Below are positions 1 to 12,701 of a DNA stretch of 64,000 bases, one piece after another; position 1 is the first letter of the stretch; each line of letters begins with the position of its first letter. The DNA lies in contig NC_091023.1 of NCBI RefSeq assembly GCF_041296385.1, positions 4,836,924 to 4,900,923 of the forward strand, read 5' to 3'. Below the pieces are notes generated by a model that was not told the origin of the DNA, ran no database searches, and saw only the letters and a program-made list of their open reading frames with translations. The DNA is from Aphelocoma coerulescens (lineage: Eukaryota; Chordata; Aves; Passeriformes; Corvidae). The position numbers and the translations under genes were made by a program.

Positions 1-3000
1 CTTATTCCAAGTCATCAAAGACTGGTTTAAACTTTAGGCATGACCCATGTTATTATTTCTAAAACAAATAATTATGTTACTGACAAACCAAACAAGTAAA
101 TTCAACTGGATGTTGTTCTCATCCTTAAATAAATACCCCATTCCTCTCTTTCTGTTGAAGATTTTATGCTGTCAGAAGAATGCGTTGTGGACTGCTGGCA
201 AAAAGGCTAAATATTCAAAATTCCCTGATTGTATATTTATGGCTTGGAACACTGTCTGATTTATTTCACCTATTATCCACTGAAAGGGTTCATCATTTAT
301 TTGTCTCTTCACTTTCTAGTCTGAGAAAGACATGGGAACACTACCATGTAAAGAAGGATGCCTTTCCCTCCTCTTAGAGGATTCACTCTTCTGAGCTGCA
401 GAGCTGGGCCAGAATCTTCCCTTGGGAAATGTAGGCCTGCAGCATTTTATCATGACTTGCATCATGGGTACCCAATGGAAATCAGATGAGAATTTGGCCA
501 CTGCATCCAAGTGCTTCCCATCTATCTTTTCTGATAACGTTATTATTGTAATACGAGTGGTGCATTGCAGTTCAAAACCTTATCTTCAGAAAGAGTGCCA
601 CAACGCTTCACAGCATAGTTATGCACTACTGCCCATAATTCAGCAGTGTCCTACTAAACACCTGCTAATGGGATTGCTTTGATTTAAATTTGGAAGAGGT
701 ACTTCTGCTACTCATCAGTAATAACCTATGTCTATGGGAAAGAAACCAAATACATCTTATGTGAGAAAAACAAAGCATATGGTGCTAGGACAATTTTATA
801 AGGACATCAAGCTCAGTGACTCTTCAACAATTTGTTCCTCTACCTCAAAATCTGTTTTCAGAGTATTACGTGTGTATCTCAGATGTACAAGAACTCTGAT
901 GAGTTCCTCCTAAAGTCTGCAGTTCCCATCATGTGTGCCAGATGTGCTTGTTCTAGTTAGAATTCTCTCAGTTTTGTATCTCAGTAGGGAATGTCTAGTT
1001 CTCATTAACTGAGATTCTCTGCATTTTGATAGATCTAAAAGCATCGCCCTTTTCCCATGGGCCAAATCCTGACATTACTGAGCATCCTTTAGGTTTACAA
1101 CAGCCAAGTCTTATGGATCTTCCTTTAAAACAAACATTACAGCATCCTTCAGCTTCATTCTTGCTGTGTGTACAAATCCTGCTGACAAGGTGGCTCCTGA
1201 TTTCACTGTGCTCTTTCACTCATAGCCTTCTTTTTCCACATGCCATGGTTAGAGGTCCTGAGTTGCAGAGCCAGCTGCTGCCAGCTTTGCTTTAAATGTA
1301 CAGAACTTGTACAAATGGCATCAGCCAAAGCCCTGCTTATCATCTTTGACTTTACACAGAAATTGGGGATCTGGCAGCCTCAAAAGCCTTGTTTTCTTTC
1401 ATCTCTCTTTCCACCTTTTGTTCTGAAACATCCTGCAGGGATCAACAGGGTCTCTGTTGTGTAGCCCCACATCTTCCACTTTTGAGAGATTTAAAACTTC
1501 CTAACAGTCATAAGGTTTCTGCAGACTCATAATGGGCAACCCCCGACCAAAAGACCATTTAGACTGAAGCTGCTCTGGGACTCAGATCAACCTGGGGAAG
1601 AGATCCCCTAAGAAGGGTGGCAATAGAAAGAGCTGGATGTGGGCAGACTGCACATTTTGGTCCAGGGGAGTAGTGTAGGATGTCAGGACATGTTGTGACA
1701 TGCTTTATACCACCTGCACATTGTAGCTAACAAAGTACTGCTCAGGGCGTGGGACAGCCTGTGGAACAACATCCAGGTGACAGTTGTTCATGGCAAAAAA
1801 AATCACTATGCTGGGATTGTTCACAGTGTTTTTATGCAATGAATCTTCCTAAAAACTAATGTAACCCAGGGCACTCATCGGCTTTGTGGACATCTGTGCT
1901 ATGGCTGGGGTTAGTGCAGAGTCCCTGAAAGCAGAACAGACTTGGTTCTTCTCACTGAACACTGCTGTTCCCATCACCAGGACAACTCCCACTTGTGGGA
2001 GTCTGAAGGACTTCTCGTTCCCAGTGTGGTGCTACAAGTCTGACTTGGGAAGCTTTGTACTGCTGCAGAGATCTGTTGGCTTTTGGTAATAAATCTTTAT
2101 TCTAGTGCACCAATATAAATACTTTGTGCTATGTGGCACCTCCCACACGGAAATTCCAAGGCAACTTCGAAATATTAGTTAACCAAGACAAGAGAGTCAC
2201 CACTCAGATGGGAAACCTGAGGCTTTTGTCATTCAGTCGTTTTCCCAAAGTGCCTGGGAAATGAATGGCAGCGTTGAAGCAGGCTCCAGGGCCAGCTGCT
2301 GGCCCTGCCTGGATTTAGAGCTCCAGCTTGTTAACTGCCTGCTAACAGCAGTTAAAGCACCGGCTGGGCAGGTGATCTCTGCAGCATCGTTTTTACCTTC
2401 CCTTACCAGAGGTATCAAAGATATTGCGTTCTGGCAGCTCAGAAAGATTCAAAATGTGTCTAGCTGTGATTTTAACTGGCAGCTTCTGCAAACATGAGAG
2501 CAGAACAGCCCTTCACCACACAGATCAGTGTCTCTGGGGGTGCACTTACCACCAGGGCACCAGCCGTCTCCTCTTTACAAGCAGAGTTTTCCTTGACCGG
2601 ACATTGTTCACTTTGAGCTGACAGTGGTTGAGGGCCAATGTAACTTGAAGGGAAAATAAATGGAAATATGCGGCCCTTAGTTAAAACAACATTTTAAAAA
2701 GGAAGGTAGAGTTCCAGTGATTTGTAACAAGAATTGTGACAGGGAAGAAGAGAGGTCACCCTGAAAAATTTAAGGAGTCTTAAGCAGGATTTAATTTGTT
2801 CAAAAGGATCTGCAGTGCACCTTGAGGCAACAGAGCTATAAATCATGCTGTTTCAGGGCTCATTTATCACCACAGTTTGCCCCAGGATTTGGAAAAGGAG
2901 GTAGAAGCCTTCCAGCTGTTTTGTGCAGCAAAGTGTCATTGATAAACACAAGCCTGCAAAGTAAACAATAAAATATCAATTATAAGTAAGATAGTTGCAA

Positions 3001-6000
3001 GGAGGCTGCATAGAATTAGGTTTCCTGTGCCTTGCAGAGTTGTCTAGATAGTGTCTTCTTCCTCACTGGTGACACTGATTCCTGCATACTTGGAGCAGTT
3101 TTTGCAGCTGAAAACAAAATTCAGACTTCAGACCCAGACTTCACACCCACTTTCTTATCAGTAGAAGGTGAGCAAGGAGTGAGCAAGGCTGGAGGGAGGA
3201 ACCAGTCACGTTGTCCTTCTTTCCTTGCCACTCTCCTGGCAGCGCAGCCAGAGCCAGCATTAACACTTGGAGTCGTTTGCCGTTGTAGAGGGATCTCTCT
3301 TCAGAAGCCAATGTTTTCTCAGGGAGGGAATGATAATGAAACTAGTTCAAAATACCTACCCCCAAATAAAGGCACTGATAAGAAAAATACCTTCTGGCCA
3401 CTTGGGTAAGGCAGTGCTGGGTGTGGGTTTGGCAGAACGGGACCAGCTGCGTGGTGAGCTGCTGCTGGCTGGGACTTGCCCTGCTCGGGTGGGCTGGGGA
3501 GATCCCCAGGGCTGGACGAGCTTGGGGTGACAGTGCTGCCAGATGTGCCCCTGAACCTCCCGCTCCCCGCTGGCCGCACTGTGTGACAGCCACCCATTAA
3601 TCATGTGCAGAGCTGCTGCTGACTGTGCTCATGGGGAGAGCAAAGGGGCATTTTGAATTCGCTCTGTGGCGCACAGGTAGTTAACACACGGGAGAGGGAC
3701 ACCTCACTGTATCAATTTTGTACAGAAATGTAGCTACATAATGAATTTCAAAGATTTTAATAACCTTTCATGTGACCAAATCACAGCATAATGCCTTCAA
3801 GTTCCACATGTCCATGCACTTGTCCAGCACCCAGCACAGTAAACTCCCCCTTCTTAAAGCTCAACAACACTAATCATGTGAGAGTATAAAATCAGTCAGG
3901 ATAGTTTGTGACTTTTTTTTAGCAAAGGCTTTTCATGGTGTCAGTTGCCTTTGCATGTTAAAACTGCTGTAAACTCCCTGCAACTCCTTTAATTTGTAAA
4001 AATTAAGATGTGAGTTTGTAAACCTGCTGGCTAAGAGAACACGGATGGTGAGGTGGGTGTAAGGTTGCTGCCGAAGTTCAGGTGTTCCCAGTGTGTGGTG
4101 CCTGGAGGGCTGTGCTGAGCCAAGTCCTGCTTGGAGCAGGTACTCCCAGCACTGGGGCCCTGCGGGGGGAAAGGGCTCGTCCTGGAGGGCCTCTGGCTGC
4201 ACTGGGCACAGAGCACCATGCCAGGCCAGCGCTCCCATGGCACTGCCAGCTCGGGGAACACCACGTCAGGCTGCCTGGAGCCTGCCCAGTGCCCAGCTCC
4301 CAACTGTCTGGGGGTGCAGTGCACCTCAGCCTTTCCATACAAACTGAGATAAGGGCTCTTCCCTGACCGCTGGTGTGGCAAGGGGCTTGACTGCACACTC
4401 ACGGACCACTGAGGTGGATTAAGGCTTCCCGTGACTTTTTCCAGGGGGTTGTGTGGGGTATCCTATGCTCATCCTCTCCCCAGATCCATGCTTCCATGGA
4501 GAAACACTGTTCTAGGCCCATGCACTTGAAGGGGAAGGGGGACTGGGCAGGGCCTCCTTCCCTTCGTGGATCTTCTCCCCAAGCCAACCTGTTTGACACC
4601 ACCCATGTCAAACACACAAGACACAACCTGTCCCTGATGGTTTGAAGACATCTATAGACAGAATTCAGTCCAGCAGATTGTCAGTGACCCATTCCCAGAG
4701 AGCCTCACACTGCCCATTTAAGAGGCAATAATGTCTCTAGCCAAGAGAGCAAATTTTCAAAGGCATCCCCTCTGAAGGGGGTGGCCTGCTGCTCTCTCCT
4801 GCTACGAGTGATGGAAATCCAGTGTAATACCACAGCACCAGTTCTCTGAGTTGATGCTGCTGCCACAGAGCAGACTGTGAAACCAAGGAAATATCCAAAA
4901 TCAAAGACAGTTTAGTAGAAAAAAGAACAATTGATTTATCACCAATAGATAATAAGAATCCTATAGACTTGCCTATTTGTTCTGGGGGAATTCAAGCCAC
5001 AAATTATGGATGATTCCTTAATTGTAAAGATTTATGGTTTAAAAATTACAATATTTTTTCTTTAATTGCTTGTAAAAATGCATGGATATCTTTAAGGAGT
5101 ATAATTTTTCAGACTGCTTTTGGACATTATTAGGTATTATTGTACTGTAGGACCATTTATGTTTTGCCAGCAATCTAGTTACTGCATTATTAGTTAAGCT
5201 CATTAGCCTAAGTGACTGAAGGCAGGCTCCTCTGCCTCTGCATGCTGCAGTCCAGCTTGCCTTGGATGCCTTCTGCTGGCCAGAGGAATCCAGCCCAATT
5301 TCAAGACACCACTGGTTTTTGGTGGTTTTCCGTACCGAAAACCACAGGAAAATATCAGGAATTAGTGGTGGGTTTCTTTATTAAATTCTCACTGTGGGGT
5401 GGATAGCTGAGAAGTGTTTGAGTCTGTGCTTTCCTGTGCTGTCTTGGAGAAGGGTTGAATTCTCTGTACATACAGGAAAGGGGAAGCTGCAAGGTACTCA
5501 CTTGGGCAGGAGGGGTAAGGCCTGTTCCCAGCTGCTCTGGCAGGGACTGTTTATGGCTGGAAACAGCCACAGGTTCATTCACTGGGCTCTGAGTGCACCC
5601 TGCAGTGCTGGCCCGGGCAGCCTCTGGAAAACAGAGTGAGTGACACCCACACAGTCACTGCCCAGCTGGTCTTGGAGCAGTGTTGAGGTTCACCTTCAGG
5701 GCTTCACATCTGGGCCACTCTGCAGCGCCCCACTGCCGAATCTTCAATAGAGCTGAATTTCTGGCACTGAGTTTGTCTGACAAGGAGCCTTAGTCTTGAC
5801 AGAGCAGCTTTTCACCTGGTGTAGAGGGGCTGGAATGATTCCCCTTCCACTCAGTAGAACTCTGGCCCTCTGGTTGTGTCACTTCATTAAAAACAATTGC
5901 TGCAGTTCAACTGATCAAGAAGGAAACATTTTTCAAGCCTTCTAAACCTGAGAGCGAATGGAGTTGCTGGTGTTTCATTAATTTATCAACATCTTGTGAA

Positions 6001-9000
6001 AATGCCTTGTTTTCTGTAGCAGCCATCAGCCCTTGTAGAAAGCACAAGATGCATAACTGCACCATGTAGCTAATCTGAGTAAATAATAAGAATTCAGTAA
6101 TTTAAAACACTGTCTTCTGGCAGGATTCTGTAACTTCAGGGAAATCAGCCTGGTTAAATGTGGCTCATGCACAAGTGCCAAGTGCCCTGATGACTTCATC
6201 TGTTTCAGGAAGACAGAAATGTCTTCAGGCTCAGAGCTCCTGTGGGCAGGCACAGATGGACCAGGGGCAGGGGAAGGCTGGGGCTCCATTGGCTTTGCCC
6301 AAACGCCAGCCGGGCCCACGGCTGCTCACATCTTCACCCTTCCCTGTTTAGATCAGGGTTGCTGATCACAGTCTTATATAGCAGACTCTGCATATATATT
6401 ATTTTAACTTAGTAACTGGTGAAATTAGGGGTGTTTTCCTTTCTGGTTTGTCCCAAATTTATTTGGTTTTTTCTTTTAAGAGAAAATTGATTCCAGCATT
6501 TATTCTAGGGAATCCATTATCTAGTGTATCACCTAATTGGCTTTTTCATTGTTGTTCCTCAGGCTCTCATTTAGTTTACAGTTGGACAGTCCAAGTCAGT
6601 AGACCAGGTTCAGCCCTGCTGTGAACCTTAAGGCAAGATCATAAATACCAATTCTTCTGTGTCTATGCCCCCAAATCACTTCTGCTTGAGTTGTAGGGTC
6701 TCAGCAGAATCTGGTTGGGAGGTTTTATGGGCTATTAGTCATTGTGGAATTGTAGACAAGATATTAAAAGTAATGGCTTTCAAACTCACTCTGAGTTATG
6801 GTTTAGGAGACAAAATGGAAAACAAACCACCCTGACTTTCCCCTGGCTTCTTCACTGACAGTCTCTTCAGTACTGCCGCCAGCCCCAAGCAGAGCCTGTG
6901 TCCTCCCAGCCTCAGTCCCACAGACACGTGAACATCTAACAGGCAGGAGTTAGAGACGGTGTTGTGGCAGCCTTCTTCCCTTGCTTAGTAAACAGAACTG
7001 TAGTAATTTATCCAGCAAGGTGGAAACCCATGGGAAATTGGGCAGTTGTGGCTGATGACAAGGCTGTGTGAATTTTCCTTTTTTTTCCCAGCTGGCTCCC
7101 CCCGTGCTGGGGCTTCCCAGTCTGTGGTTCTCGTCTGGGATGTAATTTATCATTTATGAAGGGCTCACACTCTCTTCACTCCTGCACAGGATTAGATTTG
7201 AGTCAGGCTGAACCCTAATCACTACTTAGTGCTCCAGATATGAGATTTTTTCTGACCAGACTGAAAGCTGTGCTGAGCTGTGCACCGGTGATTGTCTCAG
7301 CAAACTCCCCCCAAATGTTTCCTGCCTCGCCAATGAGCCCTAATTTTCCAACAGCAAAAGGCCAGAACATCCTTATCCCAGCAAGTTAGCAGAACCCCTG
7401 CAGGTCCTGATGCCCTGCTACAGTCTGTTATCTTCATTGTTTCCCTCTTCCCATCACTCTCAGAGTGTAAGTTATTGATTATTCTGCCAGGGGTAGCTAA
7501 ACCAGAAAATTTTGATCCCTCAAATGAAAGCGTGTATCACAACTTATTTACTGAACTGCAGCCAGTTTATCCAGAACATTTTTCTGTTACATGTGAGAGA
7601 GAATGACTGCCTTCAGGCCTGGCAAGTAGGGAAGAATAATTGTAGTGTGTTTCTTTATCTCATTTCAGATAGAGGCTAAGGCCAAATTAAACCTGACCTC
7701 TGTTATTAGTGAGGGCTTGGAGTGGCCTGTACCATGGTGCCTGCTGTGATTCCACACCTTTTCAGTTCTGGTTCCTTCTGAGGTGGCTGTGACACTGACT
7801 GGTGGTGCCACTGGCACAGGGAAGCCCAGATGTATTCCCTGTATCTCCCTCACCACCTTGTGAGGGTGGGAATGCAAATTTGCAATGCAAAAGGCACAAA
7901 CAGTCCTTGCCCCAGAGTCCAAGACACACAAGAGTCCTGAGGGGGTCTGGGGAATGGTGTGTGGAGCACCTTCTGAATACCACACTCCAGGCATGGCAAG
8001 TCCAATTTTGGTGCTTCTGATACAACCCAAAGCTGCATTTTAAAAGCCTTCCTCAAACAGGATCAAATGTTTTACTGCAGTTGGAAAAGCTGGAGAAGTG
8101 GATTTAGTGCTGGCTTTACCATCAACCCCTGGCTTTCTTGACTGGACAGCGGGAGCTGTCAGTGCTCACCAGGCCTTTTCTCGTGGTTTGAGGCAGTGGC
8201 TGTGCTTTATGGACTTGTCTGAGAGTGTATTAGCTCCTACTTTCCAGTTTCTCAGCTGCATTCTCTACTATCAGCAACACATTAAGTGCCATTTCAAAGC
8301 AAAAAGAGCACTATGTTAAAAATAGCAGTGCTTGCTTTTGGGGCAAGGAAGCAGCTTCTGCATTTGCTTTAAAAACATAAAACTAATTTTTTAAATCTTG
8401 ACTCATTTGAAGTGTTGACTTTCAGAATATATTCCACAAATCAGAGCAGAGATCTTGTGTGTTTGACAAATAATTCTAAGATTAATACAGATATATATCC
8501 CTGAGTGCAAGGACTTTAATCAATCCCTAATCTCCCAGAGAACCAGTTTGACTTTACCTGACAGCACCGTGAAAGATGATCTGCTTCTATGTGACTGGTG
8601 TAGTAATAGCAAAAGCCATTTCCTCTTTTTATTACTATTCAGTTTTTAGTATAGATAGCCCACAGTTGCTCAAAGCCACGTTGATAGCCTTCCATTGAAC
8701 ATAGATGGCTTTGGATCAAGCCCTTGGATCCTTTCCTACTAATAAATTAGGCCTAATGAGGTTGGCAACAGCTCTCCAAGTCTGAAGGTCTTTGAAACTC
8801 CTGAAGCCCCAGCAGTTAAGCCTTGGACTGAAAAACACCTGAAAATGTGAGGGCAGGCAGGGAGCTGGGAATGGGGAGCCATCTGAGATCTCCACTCCCA
8901 AGCACTCTGCTCCCTTCCCTCGCCGCAGAGGAGCAGCTGCCCCGTTCTGTTGCTCTCCCCAAGTCCTCTATAGCCCATTTAGCTCCTTGCTGGGCAGCAC

Positions 9001-12000
9001 AGCAGAGGATGATGGATTGCCTTGGAGTCTTTTCCATAGCATTAGTTTGCCACTGGGCTAACCCAAGGCAAACTGCTTGCTTTATTAGCTGTGTAATTAA
9101 AATGAGGGACCCTAACACAGCATTCTGTACAAAAATAATAACAGAAATGTAACAGGCAGCTCTGAGAGCAGAGATTATTAAAACTCCAGCATATTCTGCA
9201 AGATGAGCTTCAGTAATAACTCACCAAGAGACCAAATATATCCTCTGATGAGAGACACCACGATGACTAAAAATTTAACAAAGTACTAATGGAAGTGTTA
9301 TCTATTGGCATTATATATTCCTATGTAATATGTTATTCATTATTGATTTTATTAATATATTAATAGAAGCATTTTTCAATAGCCTTACAGAGGATCAGAG
9401 AAAACAGCTGCTAATAAACATTTTCACTGTGGTTTGGTTCTTTTCCATTTGGATTGTGAAACTTCAGATATGCCCACAGCAAAACAGACTGAATTAATGT
9501 ACCCATGTACTTACGTTCTGATCATGCAACATCCAAAGCGTATAACTTGCCTCAAAACTGATGGGATGATTCATTGTCCATGGATTAACCCAACAGTTAT
9601 ATAACAGCTTTGTGAATGCTCACTCTTACCATTTAGGATCATGGCTAGTGCTGGCTGAGACCATGGCGTTGCTGTGCATAGCAGCATTTTACTCAGCTGG
9701 GAGATTTTCTGAAAGGAATTTAGCATTTAAATAGAGGAGACACAGGTAACCAGGCTTAAAAGCAGGAAAAAAAAACAAAGCAAAACTGGGAAAATGAGAA
9801 AGCAGTCGCTGTGTCACTTGTATTGAAGAGACAATTCCACTGCACCAGGGTGTGTGGCGTTTGATTGCAACCCCAGGTGCTGCTGCAAGAAATGCAGAAG
9901 CAGTAAGAGCTCCATGCCCTGAGCAGGAGCCTGGTGTTTTAACCGAACAGACCTTGTGCATATCCTTTCTGGGGGGCTACCCATGGGAATCCTAAGTCTG
10001 AATTTCAAAATCACGTTTTGCTGAAGTGGACTTCTGAATTGAAAAGCTAATATGGGACAGTTAAAAGAACATGGATGGATCCATTCTGGCATCCCAATTT
10101 TGGAAACGTGTAATATTACAGAACAGATTAGCAGATATATTTTTCTTTAAATCTAGATGTCTGGATTCTTGTCTGGGAGCAAGCAAGGGGAGTTGCTCTC
10201 TTGAGAGACCTGTAGGTGACTGAACATGGGGTTTTCAAATGCAGATGCCAGATCTGCAGTGTAATTGCAGCTGTGCCGCTGTGCCAGGGGAGCACTTTGC
10301 AGCAAACCTGAGGCTTTGCCTGCATATTTCCAGCAGACTGGGAATTTGCATAACCCATCCATAAACCACTGCAAATCTAATAAGGAATCAAGCCCAGTGT
10401 TGGCTATGGCCACTATATCACTGCATCTGAAAATACAACTCCATTGTGCCTCGACCTTTTCTGTTTGGAATTTGGATTTTCCAGCCCTTCTTCCGTCTGT
10501 TTACAGAACCAGCTCCTCAGGGAAACATAAATAAATAAATCTTTTCCCCAGTTCATGCTCATGACATCAAATGATGTAATAAAATGAAATCTCTTTCCTT
10601 CTTTCTTCCCTCTCAATATTTATTCTGAGGATTTATTGTTTTCCCTCCTTTTCATTCAAGGTTTCCCTCTGATAGATCACCTCACTGTGGAGCATTTCTC
10701 ATACTCTCCATGCAGTACCTCTCAAGCTATTATTTTAAAATGTAGTTGGAGCTGCTTTACGCTGAAGACAGTGCAGAGATTTTCATTTTTCTTTCTAACT
10801 CTGCTGGACCTGCTCCATGAAAATTTCTGCTCCCTTTTTAGTTGAAATACTGTTAGCATAGAATAGTGCAGTACACACATGAAGACCAAAAAACTTCTGT
10901 CTGTTTACATGTGGGTTCTGTCCCCCCGGGACTCTGCTTAGCGTCATAAACATTTATGCTGTGCTAAACTGAATTTTCAGCTGGCATTAATGGGAATTCA
11001 GTTTGGGATAGAGGAAGCTGATTCAGACTCCACGTGATGAAAAAGCTGAGTGCAGAAGCATTCAAAAAGAAGAGCATTAATCTGTGCTGTGGAGAGTTCC
11101 ACACAGTCAGTGAAAGCTGTTCCACAGTTCAGGAGAGGCGTGTGTCAATACAGGGTCGTACTAAGGCCAAAAATCGATGAACACACTAAAAGTCCAAAGT
11201 ACCCCAGCAGAAAAGGGCACAGATTATTTCACAAGTCTTTCCTACTTATAAACTTGTCCTAGAATTTGGTGAAATTCAAATGCAGTGTTTCCCCAGTTGG
11301 TGTGTTTCCCTAGCAATGGCTGGCAGAGGCTGAGTAGCACGGCTGGAGGGATTGCTGCTCAGGAGCAGTGGGCCAGAGGCTTACACCAGAGCAAGCTGCT
11401 GCAGAGAACATGCCCCCTAAATGGATACATCACTGACAGGTGATTGTATAATGACATTTATTCACCTTTGAACCAGTTCAGGTGAGGAGTAAGGTCTCAA
11501 ATTGAGGAAGGAAGCACCAGTGCTGCAGGCTGGCTCCTCCTTTCCATCTCCTCACATTCCCACTTTGTGAAACATAGTGCTGGCTCTTCCTGGATGGGAC
11601 AGTGGTATTTTGGATGCCAGGGCAAGCCCCAGAGAATCAGATTTCTCGTCTGCATCATAAATACAGCAGCAGCTGAGGTTATTCAGGCTTTACTCAGCAC
11701 CCCCATCTCCCAGGACTGGGCAGTGCTGGGGAAGCTGCTCTGGTTCTGGAGTGGGCAGGGGGCTGTGGGGGCGATTTGTGCAGGAGGAGGAGGAGCCGTA
11801 CACGGCCAGTCCCCAGTGCTCTGCAGGAATGCCACAGTGGCGTTATTGCTGGGCTGATACCAAAAGCTGAGAGTGCGTGGTCACTTTCAAGTCTACTTCA
11901 ATGTTGCTTAATCTCAAGAGAGAATAATCAGCAAGGATATAAAGTATCTTAGATCCAGATTAGATCCGCACAGGGATTTAATACACCCAATACGGAGAAC

Positions 12001-12041
12001 AGGAGCAAAGGAAGTGGTTTAAAGCAGGATTTCTCTAGTGG
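1..12041. other. Non-coding DNA, no recognised gene
   Basis: I see no recognisable protein, RNA gene or mobile element. Open frames are short, overlap each other on both strands and have no family features. The only exon-like piece is 2550-2617 on the minus strand (see findings). It could be intron of the candidate minus-strand gene with the 12.4-kb segment, or intergenic. Confidence 0.6.
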
Positions 12042-12165
12042 TTAAGCATCAGCCTTGCTATCCAGAAAAGTCCCTGAGCAGCCTGACTCCGGAGGGCCTC
12101 TCCTTTCCATTGCCCACCCCACGTGCCCCTCGGGCTGCCTGGCAGTGCAGAGGCAGCGACAGCTG

Positions 12166-12355
12166 CTGTTCTGGGGGTGCTGCACGGCTTTTCTGGGGGT
12201 GCTGTGAGGCTGTTCTGGGGGTGCTGCGGGGCTGTTCTGGGGGTGCTGTGAGGCTGTTCTGGGGGTGCTGCGGGGCTGTTCTGGGGGTGCTGTGAGGCTG
12301 TTCTGGGGGTGCTGCGGGGCTGTTCTGGGAGTGCTGTTCTGGGGGTGCTGCGGGG
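12166..12355. repeat. 22-bp GC-rich minisatellite, 8 full units plus a partial
   Basis: The unit is CTGTTCTGGGGGTGCTGCGG plus GG; it alternates with a version ending TGAGG instead of CGGGG, so the higher-order period is 44 bp. One unit near the right end is cut to 14 bases. The nearly identical units suggest recent expansion. The unit is not a multiple of three, so it reads through in all frames and inflates open frames on both strands. Confidence 0.9.
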
Positions 12356-12361
12356 ACTGAC

Positions 12362-12701
12362 CTGGGCAGCTCAGCCCTCTCGCTGTGTCTGTGTCCGAGG
12401 GGCTCTGGCCCACCCCTGAGTCAGACCTGGAACTTTCTCGTATTGCGCCAGCAGGAAGAGTGCCAGCTGCATTTATTGAAGAGATTTGAGGTTGTCTTTT
12501 TCCTCCTGTGGACGAGCTGAATGTCCCAGTGGAACTGCCTGCTCCTGCTGTGGCTGTTGCCTCTAAGCCTGCTGACAATGGGGTGGCTCCTCCTAGTGCA
12601 CTCTGGTCTGTAAGGAGGGCATCTGGGAGAGAGGAGGGAAAACTGGCATCCATGTCTGCCCGAGAGGTTTCCATAAAACAGTAACTATTGGGATTCTGTT
12701 C
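12362..12701 (-). CDS. Candidate internal coding exon, gene not recognised
   Basis: A 340-bp segment is open throughout in one frame between an acceptor (CATATAG at 12702-12708) and a good donor (CAG followed by GTCAGT at 12361). The peptide, 113 residues, is rich in Ser, Ala, Gly and Thr and begins EQNPNSYCFMETSRADMDAS; near its end is RESSRSDSGVGQSPSDTDT, which looks like the phosphorylated linkers of large signalling proteins. I cannot assign a family. The pyrimidine tract is weak, and open stretches this long also occur by chance in this window. If real, other exons should lie on the minus strand on both sides. Beyond the donor the frame stays open through the neighbouring minisatellite, giving an unspliced 210-codon frame (12042-12674). 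Confidence 0.3.

Noticed and set aside
1026..1295. Overlapping plus and minus frames near 1.0-1.3 kb
   Set aside because: Both strands are open over the same bases with no splice or family support; they include short direct repeats of AGCATCCTT.
12038..12295. Plus-strand Cys/Gly/Val/Leu repeat protein
   Set aside because: It is the translation of the 22-bp minisatellite, which is open in all frames.
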